DNA of 64,000 bases from Halalkalibacillus halophilus DSM 18494 (GCF_000423105.1 NZ_AUHI01000010.1:40638-104637); one strand, 5' to 3'. Positions 45,167 through 54,503 are shown, numbered from the stretch's first letter. The notes: generated by a model not told the origin, from the sequence alone. Made by a program: numbers and translations.

Positions 45167-46888
45167 ATGATGAAAAATATGTTGGATAAACGGGCAATCA
45201 TATTTATTGTTTTCTTTAGTGTTTTATTCATTAGCTTATTAGGAGTACTGTTTTATCAAGTAGGTAAGCACTTTATTGTTCAATCAGAGGAATCACAGCT
45301 TCAAACTTATACTCAAGCGATTGAAGAAGAAATAGAGGATGCAGAGACAGGTGATGTAGTACCGGTTCTAGAGAACTTTGAAGAAAGGTACTCCCTGGAT
45401 TTCTTTTATAGTGACCAGAGTGCAGAGGAATTTTATCATACATTGACTACAAGTAACGTCTTGCTATTACGGGAGATTCGATCGCAAGGTGAAGGTCAGG
45501 AATCTTCAAAGGTTATTGAAGATCGCATAGTCTATTTTACAGAATTAAATGGTAATACACTTGCCCTTCTATCTGCTGATACTTCTATTGCTACGTATAG
45601 AACTACAATGATTTGGATAGTTATATTCTTTAGTTTATTCTCGGCAATTTTAATCATAGGGTTTGGAAATCGTCTATATGAAAGTTATGTAGAACCTGTT
45701 CGGAAAGCAACGACGACAACGAAATCGTTAGCTGACGGAGATTTTAAAGCAAGGATCCACGATGTACCATATGGGTTTGCTTCTAATCTTAGTCAATCTA
45801 TTAATCAATTAGCACGTCACTTAGAGAACTTAACCTCAAAGTATGAGAATCAAAATAATCGATTAAAGACTGTAATAAACAACATGGAAAGCGGAGCATT
45901 ATTAATTAATGAACATGGGATGGTCCGTTTAACGAATGAGGCATTTATTCAACAATTTAAGATTGATGCTTCGGAGATATTCGGCGAGATTTATTATGAA
46001 ATCGTTCCGCATGAACCGCTTAATCAGTTAATACAGTCAGCAATTTTTACCGAAAAGAAAAAGCAAGGGACATTTGAGATAGAAGGCGGAAAATACGTTA
46101 ACATTTATGTAGCACCAATAAAAGATGAAGAAAAAGAATGGAAAGGCGTCATTGTCGTCTCTCATGAAGTGACTGAAATTAAGCGACTTGAAAATATTCG
46201 TAAAGACTTTGTTGCAAATGTTTCTCATGAGCTAAGAACTCCAATTACCTCCATTCAAGGATTCGCAGAAACATTACTGGATGGGAACACGGATGATCCA
46301 GAACTAGTAGAGCAATTTCTGCTTATAATTGAAAAAGAAAGCAAGCGACTCAATTTATTAATTCAAGATTTATTACAGCTATCTGTCATCGAAAAAGACG
46401 ATTTTACTCTAGATTTATCTACTTTTTCGGCACAAGAATTGATGAATCACGTCGCACAAATAATGCATGAGCAAGTGCAAGAAAAAAGCATTGATTTAAA
46501 GATTACAGTAGAATCAGATTTATTTATACAAGCAGACTATTACAGGCTACAGCAATTAATTTTGAATTTATTCTCTAATGCGATCAAGTATTCCAATCCT
46601 CAAGGCTCCATTGATTGGGAAGTATATAAGGATGAACAGGAAGTAATAATTAAGGTGGTCGATACGGGGATAGGGATGAATTCAGAAGAACAAGAACGTA
46701 TCTTTGAAAGATTTTACCGTGTGGACAAAGGAAGAAGTAGAGATTCAGGTGGTACTGGCCTTGGTCTATCGATTGTTAAACATATAGTAGAAGCCCACGA
46801 AGGGAATATTGAAATAGATAGTAAAGCAGACCATGGAACAACAATTTTGATACGGATTCCTCAAGAAACCGGTAATCTTTTGTTATAA
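45167..46888 (+). CDS. phoR: Sensor histidine kinase PhoR
   Basis: A 573-residue membrane kinase partner of PhoP. Order: transmembrane segment about 12-32, extracytoplasmic sensor of about 110 residues, second transmembrane segment about 145-168, HAMP (about 169-222), PAS (about 230-335), dimerisation domain with phospho-accepting His near 354 (VANVSHELRTPITSIQGF), and ATPase with N box NLFSNAIKYSNPQG and G boxes GIGMNSEEQERIFERFYR and GGTGLGLSI. ATG 45167 abuts the phoP stop; ATG 45170 is equally possible. Confidence 0.9.
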   Translation: MMKNMLDKRAIIFIVFFSVLFISLLGVLFYQVGKHFIVQSEESQLQTYTQAIEEEIEDAETGDVVPVLENFEERYSLDFFYSDQSAEEFYHTLTTSNVLLLREIRSQGEGQESSKVIEDRIVYFTELNGNTLALLSADTSIATYRTTMIWIVIFFSLFSAILIIGFGNRLYESYVEPVRKATTTTKSLADGDFKARIHDVPYGFASNLSQSINQLARHLENLTSKYENQNNRLKTVINNMESGALLINEHGMVRLTNEAFIQQFKIDASEIFGEIYYEIVPHEPLNQLIQSAIFTEKKKQGTFEIEGGKYVNIYVAPIKDEEKEWKGVIVVSHEVTEIKRLENIRKDFVANVSHELRTPITSIQGFAETLLDGNTDDPELVEQFLLIIEKESKRLNLLIQDLLQLSVIEKDDFTLDLSTFSAQELMNHVAQIMHEQVQEKSIDLKITVESDLFIQADYYRLQQLILNLFSNAIKYSNPQGSIDWEVYKDEQEVIIKVVDTGIGMNSEEQERIFERFYRVDKGRSRDSGGTGLGLSIVKHIVEAHEGNIEIDSKADHGTTILIRIPQETGNLLL

Positions 46889-46920
46889 TTGATAGAAAGA
46901 CTTTAGAAGAGGTGTTTAAC

Positions 46921-49554
46921 TTGTCCGATGATTTAATATTAATTGATGGAAATAGTATATTATACCGTGCGTTCTTCGCGTTACCTCTGTTGAGTAATGA
47001 ACAAGGTGTACACACTAATGCAGCATTTGGATTTACTAAAATGTTATTAAAGGTATTAGAAGAAAATGACCCAAGCCATGTATTAGTAGCATTTGATGCA
47101 GGTAAAACGACATTCCGTCATGATACGTATAAGGAATATAAAGGTGGTCGTCAAAAAACACCTCCCGAGCTTTCTGAACAATTCCCAGTTGTTAGAGAGT
47201 TATTAGATGCATTTGGAATAAAACATTATGAGCTTGATCGTTTTGAAGCGGATGATATTATTGGCACTTTGGCTAAACAGGCGGATCAAAGCAAAAATAA
47301 TACGATGATTATTTCAGGTGATAAGGACTTGCTACAATTGGCTACTGACCATACAACTGTAGCTTTAACCAAAAAAGGTATTACTGAAATTGAAGCTTAT
47401 ACCCCTTCATTTTTAGAAGAAAAAATGGGTATCACACGAGATCAAGTCATTGATTTAAAAGCATTAATGGGGGATAAATCAGATAACATTCCAGGAGTTC
47501 CAGGAGTTGGAGAAAAAACGGCGGTTAAGCTATTGAAACAGTTTGGTACCATCGAGAACTTATATGAAAATCTTGATCAAGTGAGCGGGAAAAAGTTACA
47601 CGAGAATTTAACCAACCATAAAGAAGACGCTTTTATGAGTAAAGATCTTGTAACCATTAACCAAGACTCACCTATTGAAATTACCGTTGAAGATACTATA
47701 TTCTCCGGATATAAAACACAGGAAGTAATTAACTTTTTCAAAGCTTATGGATTTCAATCTTTAATGAACCAAGTCGAGGGAGAAGAGGACCCAGAAGCTG
47801 CTAAGAAAAAAGAAATATCTTATCAAGTATTAGATGAGTTTGATTCAACTCTTGGTAGCGAAAAAAGTACTGTTTTAATTGCAGAAATGTTAACTGATAA
47901 CTATCATGAGGCAGAGTTAATAGGGTTCTCCTTTGTAAATGAAAAAGGGAATTTTTTCTTACCAACAGAAATTGCTATCCAATCGAAAGAATTCAATTCA
48001 TGGCTTAAAGACTCGGCGCAACCTAAGATTGTCGATAATCATAAAAGTATAAAAGTAGCTTTAAAATGGAGAGGGCTTGAAATTAGTGGTGTGATATTTG
48101 ATTTACAATTAGCCTCTTATATTGTCAATCCATCTTCAAGTTATCACGACTTACCTTCGATTGCACATAGTCACGGACTTTTAGACGTTTCGTATGATGA
48201 AGAAATATATGGTAAAGGAGCGAAACAAAAGCTTCCTGAAGAGGGCGTCTACCATGAGCACGTAGTTAGAAAAGCAATTGTGGGTAAAGACCTTCATCAG
48301 GTCTTGGCAGAAGCACTAGGAAAGAATGAGCAAGAGAATTTATATTATGAACTGGAGATGCCACTTTCTGATATATTAGCTGACATGGAATATATCGGTG
48401 TGGCAGTAGATGTTGAACGTCTACAAGCGATGCAAGCTGATTTGAAGCAACGATTAGAAACGATAGAGAAAGAAATCCATGATCTAGCTGGTAGCACGTT
48501 TAATATAAATTCTCCTAAACAATTAGGGAAAGTTCTTTTTGAAGAGTTAAATTTACCCGTGATCAAGAAAACGAAGACGGGCTATTCCACTTCTGCAGAC
48601 GTATTAGAGAAATTGGAGCACGAACATGAAGTGGTCGCAAAAATCTTATTATATAGACAACTTGGAAAGCTTCAATCTACGTATTTAGATGGTTTACTTA
48701 AAGTGGTACACGAAGATACATCGAAAATCCACACTCGTTTTAATCAAGTTCTTACCCAAACGGGACGGTTAAGTTCGATTGATCCAAATCTACAAAACAT
48801 TCCAATTCGATTGGAAGAAGGTCGTAAAATTAGACAAGCATTTATTCCTTCTGAACAAGGTTGGGTTATTTTTGCCGCTGACTATTCTCAGATTGAATTA
48901 CGAGTACTAGCTCATATTGCAAAGGATGAAAAACTGATTGAGGCTTTTAGAAACGAAAAGGACATTCACACACAAACAGCCATGGATGTGTTTAACGTAA
49001 AACCAGAGGAAGTTGATAGCTTAATGCGTCGTCAGGCAAAAGCAGTAAACTTCGGAATCGTTTATGGAATAAGTGATTATGGTTTAAGCCAGAGTCTTGG
49101 AATTACAAGAAAAGAAGCGAATATATTTATTGAAAAGTATTTAGAAAGTTACCCTGGTGTAAAAGAATATATGGATGAGATCGTGAAACAAGCTAAAAGA
49201 GATGGTTTTGTTGAAACGATTATGAAACGCCGACGTTATCTAGAGGATATTAACAGTCGTAATTTTAATAGAAGAAGCTTTGCAGAACGTACTGCAATGA
49301 ATTCACCAATTCAAGGTAGTGCAGCCGACGTAATTAAGCAGGCAATGATTGATGTAAAACAGGCACTCAGTGAAACGAATGTGGAAGCGAATCTGCTTTT
49401 ACAAGTACATGACGAATTGATATTCGAAGTTAAAAGAGATGACGTGGAGAAGTTAGAAAAGCTTATCGTTAAAGCCATGGAACAAACAGTAGAATTAGCT
49501 GTCCCATTATTAGTCGATGCTTCGTATGGAGACACATGGTATGACGCGAAGTAA
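46921..49554 (+). CDS. polA: DNA polymerase I
   Basis: An 877-residue repair and Okazaki-fragment polymerase. It has an N-terminal 5'-3' exonuclease (about 1-290, LILIDGNSILYRAFF, GDKSDNIPGVPGVGEKTA), a central 3'-5' exonuclease-like domain without recognisable DxE proofreading residues, as in B. subtilis PolA, and a C-terminal polymerase (about 470-877: ADYSQIELRVLAHI, RRQAKAVNFGIVYG, QVHDELIFEV). I choose TTG 46921, 6 nt after AGAGGTG; the GTG at 46912 lies within that site. Confidence 0.95.
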   Translation: MSDDLILIDGNSILYRAFFALPLLSNEQGVHTNAAFGFTKMLLKVLEENDPSHVLVAFDAGKTTFRHDTYKEYKGGRQKTPPELSEQFPVVRELLDAFGIKHYELDRFEADDIIGTLAKQADQSKNNTMIISGDKDLLQLATDHTTVALTKKGITEIEAYTPSFLEEKMGITRDQVIDLKALMGDKSDNIPGVPGVGEKTAVKLLKQFGTIENLYENLDQVSGKKLHENLTNHKEDAFMSKDLVTINQDSPIEITVEDTIFSGYKTQEVINFFKAYGFQSLMNQVEGEEDPEAAKKKEISYQVLDEFDSTLGSEKSTVLIAEMLTDNYHEAELIGFSFVNEKGNFFLPTEIAIQSKEFNSWLKDSAQPKIVDNHKSIKVALKWRGLEISGVIFDLQLASYIVNPSSSYHDLPSIAHSHGLLDVSYDEEIYGKGAKQKLPEEGVYHEHVVRKAIVGKDLHQVLAEALGKNEQENLYYELEMPLSDILADMEYIGVAVDVERLQAMQADLKQRLETIEKEIHDLAGSTFNINSPKQLGKVLFEELNLPVIKKTKTGYSTSADVLEKLEHEHEVVAKILLYRQLGKLQSTYLDGLLKVVHEDTSKIHTRFNQVLTQTGRLSSIDPNLQNIPIRLEEGRKIRQAFIPSEQGWVIFAADYSQIELRVLAHIAKDEKLIEAFRNEKDIHTQTAMDVFNVKPEEVDSLMRRQAKAVNFGIVYGISDYGLSQSLGITRKEANIFIEKYLESYPGVKEYMDEIVKQAKRDGFVETIMKRRRYLEDINSRNFNRRSFAERTAMNSPIQGSAADVIKQAMIDVKQALSETNVEANLLLQVHDELIFEVKRDDVEKLEKLIVKAMEQTVELAVPLLVDASYGDTWYDAK

Positions 49555-49569
49555 GAGGAGAATTCATCA

Positions 49570-50400
49570 ATGCCAGAATTGCCAGAAGTTGAAACAGTTA
49601 GAAGAACTTTAGAACCAATAATTACTCAAACAAAGATTGAAGAAGTCGAAATAATTTATCCTGGAATCATTAAAGAACCTGATGATCAATTTATGTTTAA
49701 ACAATTATTAGAAGGTCAATCCTTTCAATCGATTAAGAGGTTAGGTAAATTTTTGTTATTTCATCTAGATGATCATGTTATGGTTTCCCATTTACGCATG
49801 GAAGGTAAATATGGTGTATTCACTGCTTTAGAACCTAAAGATTTGCATACACATATTATTTTTCATTTGAGTAATGGAAAAGAACTAAGATATAGAGATG
49901 TACGAAAATTCGGTACGATGCATTTAAAACCTAAAGGGGAAGAGTTAAACACAAAGCCGATAAATAAACTGGGTCTGGAGCCATTTAGTGAAGAATTCTC
50001 CGCTGTTTATTTAGGGAAGGCACTTCAAAAAACGCAAAGAAAAATCAAGCCTGCCTTATTAGATCAATCGATCGTTACTGGTTTGGGTAATATTTATGTA
50101 GATGAAGCATTATTTTGGAGTAATATTCATCCAGAACGGCTAGCTAATAGTTTAAGAGAACAAGAAGTAGAAAGCTTACAGGCAAACATTGTTCGTGTCT
50201 TGTCGGATGCAGTGGAGAAGGGTGGTACATCTATCCGTTCATACTTAAATTCCTTAGGAGAAATAGGAATGTTTCAGTTACAGTTAGCAGTCTATGATCA
50301 AACAGAAAAACCGTGCAAAGTATGTTCAACGCTGATTGAGAAAATAAAAGTAGGCGGAAGAGGTACTCATTTTTGCCCGAATTGTCAACTGCTTGAATAA
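49570..50400 (+). CDS. mutM: Formamidopyrimidine-DNA glycosylase
   Basis: A 276-residue base-excision repair enzyme removing 8-oxoguanine and FaPy lesions. Pro2-Glu3 of PELPEVETVRR are the catalytic N terminus. Also visible are VSHLRMEGKYG, the helix-two-turn-helix (TGLGNIYVDEALFWSNIHPER, about 170-190) and the C-terminal zinc finger CKVC...CPNC (about 252-273). AGAGGAG precedes ATG 49570, 15 bp after polA. Confidence 0.96.
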   Translation: MPELPEVETVRRTLEPIITQTKIEEVEIIYPGIIKEPDDQFMFKQLLEGQSFQSIKRLGKFLLFHLDDHVMVSHLRMEGKYGVFTALEPKDLHTHIIFHLSNGKELRYRDVRKFGTMHLKPKGEELNTKPINKLGLEPFSEEFSAVYLGKALQKTQRKIKPALLDQSIVTGLGNIYVDEALFWSNIHPERLANSLREQEVESLQANIVRVLSDAVEKGGTSIRSYLNSLGEIGMFQLQLAVYDQTEKPCKVCSTLIEKIKVGGRGTHFCPNCQLLE

Positions 50401-50419
50401 ACACAAAGGAGTGAAACCT

Positions 50420-50449
50420 TTCATAAGATAAATGGCAACGTCTTATGAA
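50420..50449. other. 9-bp inverted repeat upstream of ytaF
   Basis: TTCATAAGA (50420-50428) and TCTTATGAA (50441-50449) are perfect complements around a 12-nt loop, ending next to the GGGGG ribosome-binding stretch of ytaF. It may influence ytaF translation. Confidence 0.45.
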
Positions 50450-50462
50450 GGGGGCTGACCTC

Positions 50463-51095
50463 TTGTTCGATTTATTGTTTGTGATCTTAATTATTAGTAT
50501 AGCTGTTAGTTTTGACAGCTTTTTCTTCGGACTGACGTATCGATTGCGTTCGATAAAATTAAGTAAACCAACCTACCTAGTGATTGGATTGTTTACGTCA
50601 TGTAGCTTTCTATTAGGAGGTGTATTAGGTAGTGCAGCTAAGTATGTGCTTCCATTTCTATCTAATATACTTGGTGGGCTAATATTAATTGCGATCGGAA
50701 TGTGGGCTCTATATCAATGGATACAAGAACAACGTGTAAAAGTACGGCATTATAAGAATGTCGAAGAAAACTTGCTAAGTATACGTAAAATCTGGGAAAT
50801 CTTAAAAAAACCCCAAGTGGCAGACCATGATTACTCCGGGTCTATTAAAGGTATGGAAGCAATTGTTGTTGCCATTGCCCTTTCCATTGATTCGTTTGCG
50901 ACCGGGATTGGAGCAGCATTTTTGCCTGTTCCAGTCATTATTTGTGCAATGGTAATAGGTATGACCTCCCTTGTATGCCTTCATTTAGGGTGGTTAGCAG
51001 GAGGAGTAGTAAATAAGTGCAATTGGCTTCAACCATTTGCATGTCTTCCGGGTATCATCTTAATTAGTTTAGGAATTTGGAATTTTATAAGGTAG
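50463..51095 (+). CDS. ytaF: Sporulation membrane protein YtaF (MntP-like)
   Basis: A 210-residue protein with six membrane segments arranged as two related halves, each with an acidic motif (AVSFDSFFFG near residue 13 and ALSIDSFATG near 140), as in MntP-type manganese exporters. YtaF proteins are sporulation-associated and their transport role is unproven. I prefer TTG 50463, which follows AAGGGGG by 8 nt and gives a membrane segment at once; ATG 50445 is an alternative. It is followed 9 bp later by coaE. Confidence 0.85.
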   Translation: MFDLLFVILIISIAVSFDSFFFGLTYRLRSIKLSKPTYLVIGLFTSCSFLLGGVLGSAAKYVLPFLSNILGGLILIAIGMWALYQWIQEQRVKVRHYKNVEENLLSIRKIWEILKKPQVADHDYSGSIKGMEAIVVAIALSIDSFATGIGAAFLPVPVIICAMVIGMTSLVCLHLGWLAGGVVNKCNWLQPFACLPGIILISLGIWNFIR

Positions 51096-51104
51096 GGGAT
51101 CAAA

Positions 51105-51710
51105 GTGACTTTAGTAGTAGGGTTAACAGGAAGTATAGCAACAGGAAAGTCGACTATATCAGCAATGTTCAAAGAATGGGGATTCCCAGTGGTTGATGCT
51201 GATCTTATTGCAAGAGAAGTAGTGAAACCTGGTGAGAAGGCTTATCGTGCTATTGTAGATCACTTTGGAGAAGAAGTTTTAGAAGCGGACCTAACGATTA
51301 ATCGCAAAGCTCTCGGTAAGAAAGTGTTTGAGAATGAAGAAGAGCGAAAAGCATTAAATGAAATCATACATCCGGAGATCCGAAGAAAAATGCTTACGGA
51401 ACGAGATCAATATAAAAAGCAAAATGAAGCATTAGTCGTTATGGATATACCATTATTATTTGAAAGTGAACTCTTTGATTACGTCGATCGAGTTTTGGTT
51501 GTGTATATTTCCCCAGAGCTACAAAAACAACGACTTATAGCTCGGGATGAAAGTACAGAAGCGGAGGCATTAGAAAGAATAAACGCTCAAATCCCCGTAA
51601 CGGAAAAAAGAGATCGGGCAGATGCGATCATTGATAATGGGGGTACGGTTGAGGATAGTAAACAACAATTAAAGCAGTTGTTATCAGAGTGGAATATTTA
51701 TGTGACATAA
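51105..51710 (+). CDS. coaE: Dephospho-CoA kinase
   Basis: A 201-residue P-loop kinase catalysing the last step of coenzyme A synthesis. The Walker A motif is GLTGSIATGKST (6-17), with DADLIAREVV (about 32-41), IHPEIRRKM (about 88-96) and VVMDIPLLFES near 110-120. Start is GTG 51105 with a GGGGAT stretch upstream. The mutM-ytaF-coaE order is as in B. subtilis. Confidence 0.95.
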   Translation: MTLVVGLTGSIATGKSTISAMFKEWGFPVVDADLIAREVVKPGEKAYRAIVDHFGEEVLEADLTINRKALGKKVFENEEERKALNEIIHPEIRRKMLTERDQYKKQNEALVVMDIPLLFESELFDYVDRVLVVYISPELQKQRLIARDESTEAEALERINAQIPVTEKRDRADAIIDNGGTVEDSKQQLKQLLSEWNIYVT

Positions 51711-51716
51711 TTATTT

Positions 51717-51750
51717 AGATAATGTTTTATTTCAAATATTATCTTTTTTA
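51717..51750 (+). terminator. AT-rich intrinsic terminator after coaE
   Basis: AGATAAT (51717-51723) pairs with ATTATCT (51738-51744) over a 14-nt loop, followed by TTTTTT. Confidence 0.55.
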
Positions 51751-51862
51751 TTAAATATTTATTTTATTTTTCCTTAACCCATACTAAATGCGGAATACAA
51801 GGAACTATACCTGCAAAAAAGAACATGAAATTTGAAAATTATATCCGCTAGAACATTTTAAT

Positions 51863-51905
51863 GTGTTATACTATTTTTGAGATTTTCCTAGAAAAAGTAT
51901 AACAC
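51863..51905. promoter_or_regulatory. Interrupted dyad upstream of gapB
   Basis: GTGTTATACT (51863-51872) and AGTATAACAC (51896-51905) are perfect 10-bp complements separated by 23 bases; weaker pairing extends outward (ACATTT with AAATGT). The left arm contains a -10-like TATACT. It lies 24 bp before the gapB GTG and may be an operator or an RNA hairpin. Confidence 0.5.
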
Positions 51906-51928
51906 TAAATGTTGTAGGGGGTTTTTTT

Positions 51929-52936
51929 GTGAGTGGTACACGTGTAGCAATAAATGGGTTTGGTCGAATCGGTAGAATGGTTTTTCGCCGAGCAATGAAA
52001 GATTCTCAATTAAAAGTAATCGCAATTAACGCGAGCTATCCGGTTGAAACGTTAGCTCATTTAATTAAATATGATTCTGTTCATGGTCAATATGATGGTG
52101 AAGTGAAAGTAGAAGAAGGGAAGCTCTTTGTAGATAATCGTCCAATAAATATCGTATCGAGTCGTAACCCTGGCGACTTACCTTGGGAAAAGTTAGAAAT
52201 TGATATTGTGTTAGAAGCTACTGGTAAGTTCAATGATAATAAGAAAGCTTTTGCTCATATCTCTGCTGGTGCGAAAAAAGTTATTTTAACTGCTCCGGGT
52301 AAACCTGCTGATCATACGGTTGTCATGGGAGTGAATGAAGATACATATATGTCTGGTCAACACCATGTCATATCAAATGCATCATGTACTACAAATTGTT
52401 TAGCACCAGTCGCTAAAGTGCTAGATGACAGATTCGGAATTGAAAGTGGTTTGATGACCACTGTACATGCTTTTACAAATGATCAAAATAATTTAGATAA
52501 TCCGCACAAAGATTTGCGTCGTGCAAGAGGTTGTACAACATCGATTATTCCGACCTCTACAGGAGCTGCGAAAGCAATTAATGAAGTCATGCCATCACTA
52601 GAAGGCAAGTTACATGGAATGGCTCTGCGTGTTCCAACACCAAACGTGTCTTTAGTTGATTTAGTTGTCGACCTTAGAAGGGATGTAACGAAGTCTGAAG
52701 TTAACGAGGCATTTTATAAATCCATGGAAACGGATTTGAAAGGTTATTTATCCATTAATGACGATCCGCTTGTTTCTATTGATTACACGACTTCTCCTTA
52801 CTCATCTATCGTAGACGGTTTATCTACAATGGTGATGCACGGAAACAAGGTGAAAATATTAGCATGGTACGACAATGAATGGGGCTATTCTTGTCGCGTT
52901 GTAGATTTAGCGAAATATGTAGGCTCAAAATTATAA
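51929..52936 (+). CDS. gapB: Glyceraldehyde-3-phosphate dehydrogenase, gluconeogenic GapB type
   Basis: A 335-residue dehydrogenase. NAD(P)-binding INGFGRIGRMVFRR (8-21) and catalytic SNASCTTNCLAPVAKVL with Cys near 153 are clear. Position after coaE and before nrdR matches B. subtilis gapB, the NADP-preferring enzyme used in gluconeogenesis and repressed by CcpN under glycolytic conditions; the GapB call rests on synteny. Start is GTG 51929 after TAGGGGG. A dyad lies just upstream. A dispersed repeat follows its stop. Confidence 0.92.
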   Translation: MSGTRVAINGFGRIGRMVFRRAMKDSQLKVIAINASYPVETLAHLIKYDSVHGQYDGEVKVEEGKLFVDNRPINIVSSRNPGDLPWEKLEIDIVLEATGKFNDNKKAFAHISAGAKKVILTAPGKPADHTVVMGVNEDTYMSGQHHVISNASCTTNCLAPVAKVLDDRFGIESGLMTTVHAFTNDQNNLDNPHKDLRRARGCTTSIIPTSTGAAKAINEVMPSLEGKLHGMALRVPTPNVSLVDLVVDLRRDVTKSEVNEAFYKSMETDLKGYLSINDDPLVSIDYTTSPYSSIVDGLSTMVMHGNKVKILAWYDNEWGYSCRVVDLAKYVGSKL

Positions 52937-52945
52937 TAATTTTAT

Positions 52946-53124
52946 GAGGCTGGGACAAAAGTGTCTGCGGTCATGAATATTCCGAACAAAGCTTATGAAA
53001 AGCGGATGAAATAGACGGAGACTCCTGGTCGGCTAAATTCGGTCACGTCCTGTGACCAACGCCGACACTTGAGCGTCCAGCTCTTCGCGTGAAATAGAGT
53101 TTAGGTGAGCCTCCTCGAGCAAGC
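52946..53124 (+). repeat. Dispersed intergenic repeat, copy B, left part (split by an IS)
   Basis: It begins with GAGGCTGGGACAAAAGTG and shares AAGCTTATGAAAAGCGGATG and AAATAGACGGAGACTCCTG with copy A (24691-24929). It contains an extra hairpin (GTCGGC...GCCGAC, with an inner GGTCAC/GTGACC) not found in copy A. It ends at the left end of the IS in GTGAGCCTCCTCGAGCAA, the first arm of a palindrome. Confidence 0.82.
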
Positions 53125-53157
53125 TGGAGTGAACCCCGTTTATTGGACACTTTATAT

Positions 53158-53955
53158 TTAACTAACTTGGGCATGATTCAATCGATAATGGATTGGACTC
53201 ATGCCTTTTAATTTGGATTTGATCCGGTCCTCATTATAGTACTTCATATAATCGATTAGCTCGTGTTTAAATTGGTCCGCACTATCAAAGTGGGTGATAT
53301 AGAGAAACTCTGACTTCATGATCCCGAAAAAATTCTCTATCACGGCGTTATCGAAACAATTGCCTTTGCGTGACATGCTTTGCGTAATGTTATGATCAGC
53401 CAAGGTTTGACGATATTGCTTCATTTGATAATGCCAACCTTGGTCGGAATGGATAAGCAGTTGGTCGTTGTCATCTAGTCGTGTTAATGCCTCATCCATC
53501 ATGGTTGATACTAAAGCATAGGTTGGCCTACTATGAATCGAATAGGCGATAAGTTCACCGTTAAACAAGTCCATAATAGCGGATAGGTAGAGTTTTTCAC
53601 TGCCAATCTTGAACTCTGTGATATCCGTTGCCCATTTTTGGTTAGGACGTTCCGCTGTAAAGTCACGGTCTAAAAGGTTCGGTGCCGTCTCGCCTACGCC
53701 ACCTTTATAGGAACGATACTTCTTGACGCGAACAACACATTGAAGACCTAACTCACGCATCAAGCGCAACACTTTTTTATGGTTCACGTGGTAGCCTTGA
53801 TTAGCTAATTCATCTCTAATTCGACGGTACCCATAACGGCCTTTGTGCTGATGGTAGATATCCGAGATGCGTTTTTTTAAGGAGGCGTCTGGGTCTGGTT
53901 GACCCATTTGATCCATCCAATAATAATAGGTGCTCTTAGGGATACCAGCTAACAA
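53158..53955 (-). CDS. IS3-family transposase OrfB (rve/DDE domain)
   Basis: A 265-residue catalytic part of the transposase. It has an HTH_21-like segment (SDIYHQHKGRYGYRRIRDEL, about 30-49) and an integrase core with the DDE residues in WATDITEFK (Asp), HSDQGWHYQ (Asp) and NFFGIMKSE (Glu). The protein is intact. The open frame extends upstream of ATG 53955 to the orfA overlap (for example VIHELRHTYPVRALLLLAGI), so the functional product is probably an OrfA-OrfB fusion made by -1 frameshifting near 54054. Confidence 0.92.
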   Translation of the reverse strand: MLAGIPKSTYYYWMDQMGQPDPDASLKKRISDIYHQHKGRYGYRRIRDELANQGYHVNHKKVLRLMRELGLQCVVRVKKYRSYKGGVGETAPNLLDRDFTAERPNQKWATDITEFKIGSEKLYLSAIMDLFNGELIAYSIHSRPTYALVSTMMDEALTRLDDNDQLLIHSDQGWHYQMKQYRQTLADHNITQSMSRKGNCFDNAVIENFFGIMKSEFLYITHFDSADQFKHELIDYMKYYNEDRIKSKLKGMSPIHYRLNHAQVS

Positions 53956-53996
53956 TAAAAGAGCTCTGACAGGATAGGTATGCCTTAGTTCATGGA

Positions 53997-54503
53997 TTAC
54001 TTGCGCTTTGTCTTTGGTTGTGATTGTTCCTTTTTGTGAACTAAGGCGTTCAACTTTTTTAAATAATCATTTTCCATCCGTAATTGTTTCACTTCTGCTT
54101 CTAAACTTTCTTTCGATCGCTTCGAGTCGTTATGGAAAGAGTTATTTTTGGTCATGATAGGTTGCCCCTTTCGACTAGTCGAATCAAAGGCATCTTCCCC
54201 ATCTTCCTCCCATTTCTTTTTCCACTTTCGCACCATGGAGATATCAGGAATTTTAAAAAACGCTGCCGTATCACGGATGGATGCCCCATCATCTTCTATA
54301 CGTTTAATTACCTCTATTTTAAAGTCCCCAGGATATTTTGTATAGGGCGGTGTAAAAGCATTTTCTCCATGATAATGAACCAACTTAATCCAGTGGCGTA
54401 AGGTCGATGCGTCCATACCAACGTCATCAGCTAACTCGCGATAACTGATTCGTTCATTTAAATAACGTTCCACAACGGAATATTTAAAGCGTTTATCATA
54501 CAT
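53997..54503 (-). CDS. IS3-family transposase OrfA (helix-turn-helix)
   Basis: A 168-residue DNA-binding protein with two HTH segments (RISYRELADDVGMDASTLRHW, about 18-38, and ASIRDTAAFFKI, about 73-84) and a C-terminal leucine-zipper-like stretch (ESLEAEVKQLRMENDYLKKL). ATG 54503 has GGAGGTG 6 nt upstream; an in-frame ATG at 54557 lies outside the element. The C terminus overlaps the region where orfB begins in the -1 frame. Confidence 0.9.
   Translation of the reverse strand: MYDKRFKYSVVERYLNERISYRELADDVGMDASTLRHWIKLVHYHGENAFTPPYTKYPGDFKIEVIKRIEDDGASIRDTAAFFKIPDISMVRKWKKKWEEDGEDAFDSTSRKGQPIMTKNNSFHNDSKRSKESLEAEVKQLRMENDYLKKLNALVHKKEQSQPKTKRK
54054..54060 (-). other. Programmed -1 frameshift heptamer in the IS150-like element
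   Basis: On the minus strand the heptamer A-AAA-AAG stands in the orfA reading frame at TTA-AAA-AAG. Shifting back one base joins orfA to the long orfB frame, the established mechanism for IS3-family transposases. Confidence 0.75.

Noticed and set aside
47800..48250. Intact proofreading exonuclease in PolA
   Set aside because: The DxE metal-binding motif expected at the start of the domain is not present, as in other Bacillus PolA proteins; this is a family trait and not a mutation.
51832..51872. TTGAAA at 51832 with TATACT at 51867 as the gapB promoter
   Set aside because: The spacer would be 29 bases, outside the workable range.
53956..54060. Frameshift mutation inactivating the IS150-like transposase
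   Set aside because: The frame change coincides with an in-frame A-AAA-AAG heptamer and the offset is -1, the normal programmed arrangement of the family.
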